The notes beneath the pieces were generated by a model that did no database searches, had not been told where the DNA came from, and saw only the letters and a list, made by a program, of their open reading frames with translations. A DNA stretch of 5,135 nt from an uncultured Caryophanales bacterium. GTDB lineage: Bacteria; Bacillota_I; Bacilli_A; RFN20; CAG-826. Shown in pieces: positions 2,659-5,135 of the stretch. The stretch covers positions 1-5,135 of the forward strand of contig CALELS010000035.1 of the NCBI GenBank assembly GCA_937902735.1, read 5' to 3'. A program made the translations under genes and the position numbers. The stretch's first letter is position 1. Every line of letters starts with the position of its first letter.

Positions 2659-4167
2659 ATGAATACTTTTCTTAATCAGATGAAGAAAAATGATAATATT
2701 GCTTATACAGAGAACGGCGGAATAACAAGAAAAACAACAGAATCAAAGGTTCTTGATATGTTCGCAGTTGGCGGTGCTTATAGATCTCGATCAGATGAAG
2801 ACATAATTCTTCTATTTAAAAATGCTTTCCATGAAAACCGCACACTTGCGATGAAATGTCTTTTTTATCTTCGTGATGTTCGCGGAGGTCAGGGCGAAAG
2901 ACGTTTCTTTAGAGTGGCTTTCCGCTGGCTTTGTCAGAATTATCCAAGAACTGCTCTTAAGAATTTTGAAAATGTCAGTGAATATGGGCGTTGGGATGAT
3001 TTAATTTATGTTGCAGAAGGAACTCCGCTTGAAAGACAGGCTTTTGATGTTATCAAGCATCAGCTTGCTCTTGATATTCAGTGCAAGACACCTTCTCTTC
3101 TTGCAAAATGGATGCCTTCTCAGAATGCATCTAATAAAGAAACAAAAAGACTTGGACACGTTCTTGCAAATTATCTTAACATGACATCTCGTGAATATAG
3201 AAAGACTCTTTCTGTATTAAGAGAACGTATTAATGTTCTTGAAAGACTCATGAGTGCAAATCGTTGGGATGAAATTGAATTTGACAAGATTCCTTCAAAA
3301 GCCGGACTTATCTATCGTAATGCATTTGCTCGCCGCGATATTCTTGCAAAGAAATACGAAGCCTTTGCTAAGAATAAAAATACTAAGGTAAATGCAGAAG
3401 TGCTTTATCCGCATGATGTTGCACACAGAGCTTTTAAGGAATTTGGACTTTATGGATCATATGCTTCTATTGAAGATCCAAGACGTCTAATGCTTCAGAA
3501 GTATTGGGATAATCTTAAAGATTTTTACAATGGAAGAGAAGAAAATGGAATTGCTGTTGTAGATGTGTCTGGATCTATGTCAGGAACCCCAATGGAAGTA
3601 GCGGTTTCTATGGGAGCTTATATTGCTGATAAAGCACATGGACCTTTTGCTAATCATTTTATTACTTTCTCTGAAAAACCAGAATTAGTCGAATTTGAAG
3701 GTGTTGACATTACTGATAAGCTTAGACGTACAGTTCGAGCTGATTGGGGTATGAATACTAATATAAAAGCTGTCTTCGATATGCTTTTAAGAACAGCCCA
3801 GAATGAGCATGTTAAAGCTGAAGATATGCCAACTCGAATTTATATCTTCTCAGATATGGAATTTGATAGCTGTGTTACTCTTGGTAAAAAAAGATCAAAC
3901 TACTTTAGAACCACTACAATAGATGAAGTTAATTCTGATCTTGAAAATATTAAGATGGAATGGAATGCCGCAGGATATAAAATGCCTCAAATTATTTTCT
4001 GGAATCTTGATGCAAGACAGAATAGAATTCCTGCTATTGGAGAAGGCTTTAGCTATGTAAGTGGTTTCTCTCCTTCTATGATTGATTGCATCCTTAGCGG
4101 CAAGGATGGATATGACCTTATGTTGGATAAACTTAATTCTGATCGCTATAAAGCGGTTATTGCTTAA
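2659..4167 (+). CDS. DUF2828 protein with vWA domain, Ro60/TROVE-like, 502 aa
   Basis: The N-terminal half (about residues 1-290) is helical. It carries DUF2828 hallmarks RDVRGGQGERRFF (72-84) and SEYGRWDDL (107-115), the latter resembling Ro60 HEAT repeats. The C-terminal half is a von Willebrand A domain with an intact metal site: DVSGS gives D302, S304 and S306; T367 lies in WGMNTNIK; D399 lies in IFSDMEFD. DUF2828 shares this helical-repeat plus vWA plan with Ro60, which binds misfolded RNAs and Y RNAs, but its own function is not established. Start: AAGGAG lies 6 bases before ATG; stop TAA. Composition differs from neighbours: more G+C, CTT and CGT/CGC codons, and Gln as 10 CAG, 1 CAA, 0 TAG. 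This suggests transfer from a bacterium. Length looks complete. It has a structured leader upstream and its own terminator downstream. Confidence 0.93.
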   Translation: MNTFLNQMKKNDNIAYTENGGITRKTTESKVLDMFAVGGAYRSRSDEDIILLFKNAFHENRTLAMKCLFYLRDVRGGQGERRFFRVAFRWLCQNYPRTALKNFENVSEYGRWDDLIYVAEGTPLERQAFDVIKHQLALDIQCKTPSLLAKWMPSQNASNKETKRLGHVLANYLNMTSREYRKTLSVLRERINVLERLMSANRWDEIEFDKIPSKAGLIYRNAFARRDILAKKYEAFAKNKNTKVNAEVLYPHDVAHRAFKEFGLYGSYASIEDPRRLMLQKYWDNLKDFYNGREENGIAVVDVSGSMSGTPMEVAVSMGAYIADKAHGPFANHFITFSEKPELVEFEGVDITDKLRRTVRADWGMNTNIKAVFDMLLRTAQNEHVKAEDMPTRIYIFSDMEFDSCVTLGKKRSNYFRTTTIDEVNSDLENIKMEWNAAGYKMPQIIFWNLDARQNRIPAIGEGFSYVSGFSPSMIDCILSGKDGYDLMLDKLNSDRYKAVIA

Positions 4168-4173
4168 TATATG

Positions 4174-4207
4174 TAAGAGCGCACATTATGTGCGCTCTTA
4201 TTTTTTT
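4174..4207 (+). terminator. Strong rho-independent terminator after the Ro60-like gene
   Basis: TAAGAGCGCACA (4174-4185) and TGTGCGCTCTTA (4189-4200) form a 12-bp perfect stem with loop TTA, followed by seven Ts (4201-4207). It begins six bases after the TAA stop and separates this gene from the structural gene to the right. Confidence 0.96.
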
Positions 4208-4298
4208 GACTTTTTTTAAAAATTTTTATTGGAATGTAGATGATCGCAAATCCAAAATGAAAAATGGTTTTGAATTTTTTTTGGACGAAAATGGATAA

Positions 4299-4306
4299 TA
4301 TAAATA
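4299..4306 (+). promoter_or_regulatory. TATAAATA box, possible T4-type late promoter
   Basis: TATAAATA is the exact -10 consensus of phage T4 late promoters, which need no -35 box. It lies 56 bases before the structural gene's ATG and after the terminator, in a spacer (4208-4362) with no good sigma70 pair (TTGAAT at 4270 is 20 bases from TAATAT). The eight-base match can arise by chance in AT-rich DNA. Confidence 0.4.
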
Positions 4307-4362
4307 CCACTTTTTTAATTAATAATGATTATAGATAAAATAAATAATATGGAGGTAAATAA

Positions 4363-5135
4363 ATGAGCAATCCTAGAAATGTTGCAATAGCTAGATTTAA
4401 TAGATGGTCTTCGCAAGTAAAAACAGTTAATGCAACAGAATTATGGCAATATGATTATGGTCAAATTTTGCAAATAAAAGGTTTAAATTTACCTGACGGT
4501 TATGAAGCTCATTTCTCTAATGAATAGTTTGGCGGTAAAGCTATTACTCAGATAGGAACTATTAATGGTGTTACAATACCTGATCAGTTCTTAATAAGTG
4601 GTAAACCAATTTATGTATGGATATTTTTACATGACGGTTTAACAGATGGAGAAACTGAGTATAAAATAACTATTCCAATAAAGAAACGTTCTAAACCAAC
4701 AGTAATTTAGCCAACGCCACAAGAACAATCGGCATTTACTTAGACTATTGCTATTTTAAATAGTAAAATAAATTAGGTTGAAAATTTAAAAGATTAGATA
4801 GCTTTAGCTATTGCTCCTTCTATTGATGTTGAAACAATTATTAATGGTTATAGAGTAACTGTAACTGATTCAAGCGGTAGTTAGACTTTTGATGTATTAA
4901 ATGGATAGAAAGGTTAGACTGGTGAGCGAGGGCTTCAAGGTATTCAAGGCTAGAAAGGAGATACCGGAGAACAGGGCCCACAAGGATAGCGTGGACTACA
5001 AGGTCCAAAAGGTGATCCAGGAGAAAAGGGCTAGAAAGGTGAAACTGGTGCAACAGGTCCAAAAGGAGATACTGGATAGAAAGGTCCAAAAGGTGATCCA
5101 GGAGAAAAGGGCTAGAAAGGTGAAACTGGTGCAAC
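4363..5135 (+). CDS. TAG-recoded collagen-like baseplate/tail protein, BppU N-terminal type (3' partial)
   Basis: ATG follows GGAGGT by 6 bases. The frame runs 257 codons to the window edge without TAA or TGA but with 13 TAG codons (55, 116, 127, 138, 145, 174, 182, 185, 197, 209, 224, 239, 251). With TAG as Gln the first ~150 residues (MSNPRNVAIARFNRW..., LNLPDGYEAHFSNEQFGG, IPDQFLISGKPIYVW) match the BppU N-terminal family of Firmicutes phage baseplate proteins. PTPQEQSAFTQTIAIL is the usual linker of that family. From residue 181 comes an unbroken Gly-X-Y collagen-like run of at least 25 triplets (GDTGEQGPQG, GPKGDPGEKGQKG), expected to form a trimeric fibre. Gln is coded 13 TAG, 10 CAA, 3 CAG. 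In the standard code it would stop after 54 residues. Probably a late gene. The C-terminus, likely receptor-binding, lies outside. Confidence 0.93.
5000..5135 (+). repeat. 81-bp tandem repeat coding for Gly-X-Y triplets
   Basis: The 55 bases 5000-5054 are identical to 5081-5135, a period of 81 bp or 27 codons (nine triplets). The second copy is cut by the window edge. Each copy contains one in-frame TAG at the same place (5032 and 5113). The exact identity points to recent unit duplication, a common way for collagen-like fibres to change length. Confidence 0.9.

Noticed and set aside
4363..4527. A 54-aa gene or pseudogene ending at the first TAG
   Set aside because: The same frame continues as recognisable BppU-like and then perfect Gly-X-Y sequence through 13 TAGs with no TAA or TGA and no frameshift. 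Decay would not give one kind of stop only.
4841..5134. 97-aa open frame on the minus strand
   Set aside because: It is the shadow of the collagen-like repeat and exists because TAG on the plus strand reads as CTA on the other. The plus frame has family matches and a ribosome site.
1..5135. CRISPR array or insertion sequence
   Set aside because: There are no regularly spaced palindromic repeats with unique spacers and no transposase. The repeats seen are a coding tandem repeat, a promoter copy, a tRNA fragment and the two RNA elements.

Overview
The window looks like part of a large, AT-rich, tailed-phage genome (or prophage) with a Firmicutes-type gut host. The support is a cluster of eight tRNA genes, several very small genes with strong AGGAG ribosome binding sites, sigma70-like promoters, and a phage baseplate/tail-type gene that uses TAG as a sense codon. 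That last gene has 13 in-frame TAG codons, no in-frame TAA or TGA, and TAG sits where glutamine fits. This matches the TAG-to-Gln code (code 15) known in some gut phages. Every other gene here ends in TAA or TGA and has no internal TAG.

Layout. Positions 69-393 hold four packed tRNAs (Glu-TTC, Tyr-GTA, Pro-TGG, and a CAT tRNA that is Met or Ile2). Then come three small genes: an acidic protein at 421-807, a Cys-rich basic protein at 820-1116, and a 41-residue protein at 1174-1299 with its own promoter. A second copy of that promoter drives what looks like a free-standing small RNA (about 1339-1506) ending in a strong terminator. tRNA-Cys follows, then two small genes (1601-1900 and 1933-2103). 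Next are two abnormal tRNA genes: a Leu-like one with large insertions (2107-2229) and one with a 17-nt anticodon loop (2360-2443). A normal tRNA-Arg(TCT) ends at 2523.

Directly after tRNA-Arg lies a second copy of the fold seen in the small RNA (2529-2595). It forms the leader of a 502-residue DUF2828 protein with a von Willebrand A fold, related in architecture to the Ro60/TROVE RNA-binding proteins. A strong terminator closes that gene at 4174-4207. After a 155-bp spacer containing a TATAAATA box, the TAG-recoded collagen-like structural gene runs off the right end.

The most interesting idea is the pairing of a Ro60-like protein with two copies of a small structured RNA: one with its own promoter and terminator, one in the protein's own leader. 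Bacterial Ro proteins bind Y RNAs that are usually encoded beside them, so this could be a phage Ro/Y-RNA-like system. The RNA fold and its compensated base changes are seen in the sequence. The Y-RNA role is inference. The two tRNAs with oversized anticodon loops next to it may be linked (RNA quality control or repair) or may simply be decaying genes.
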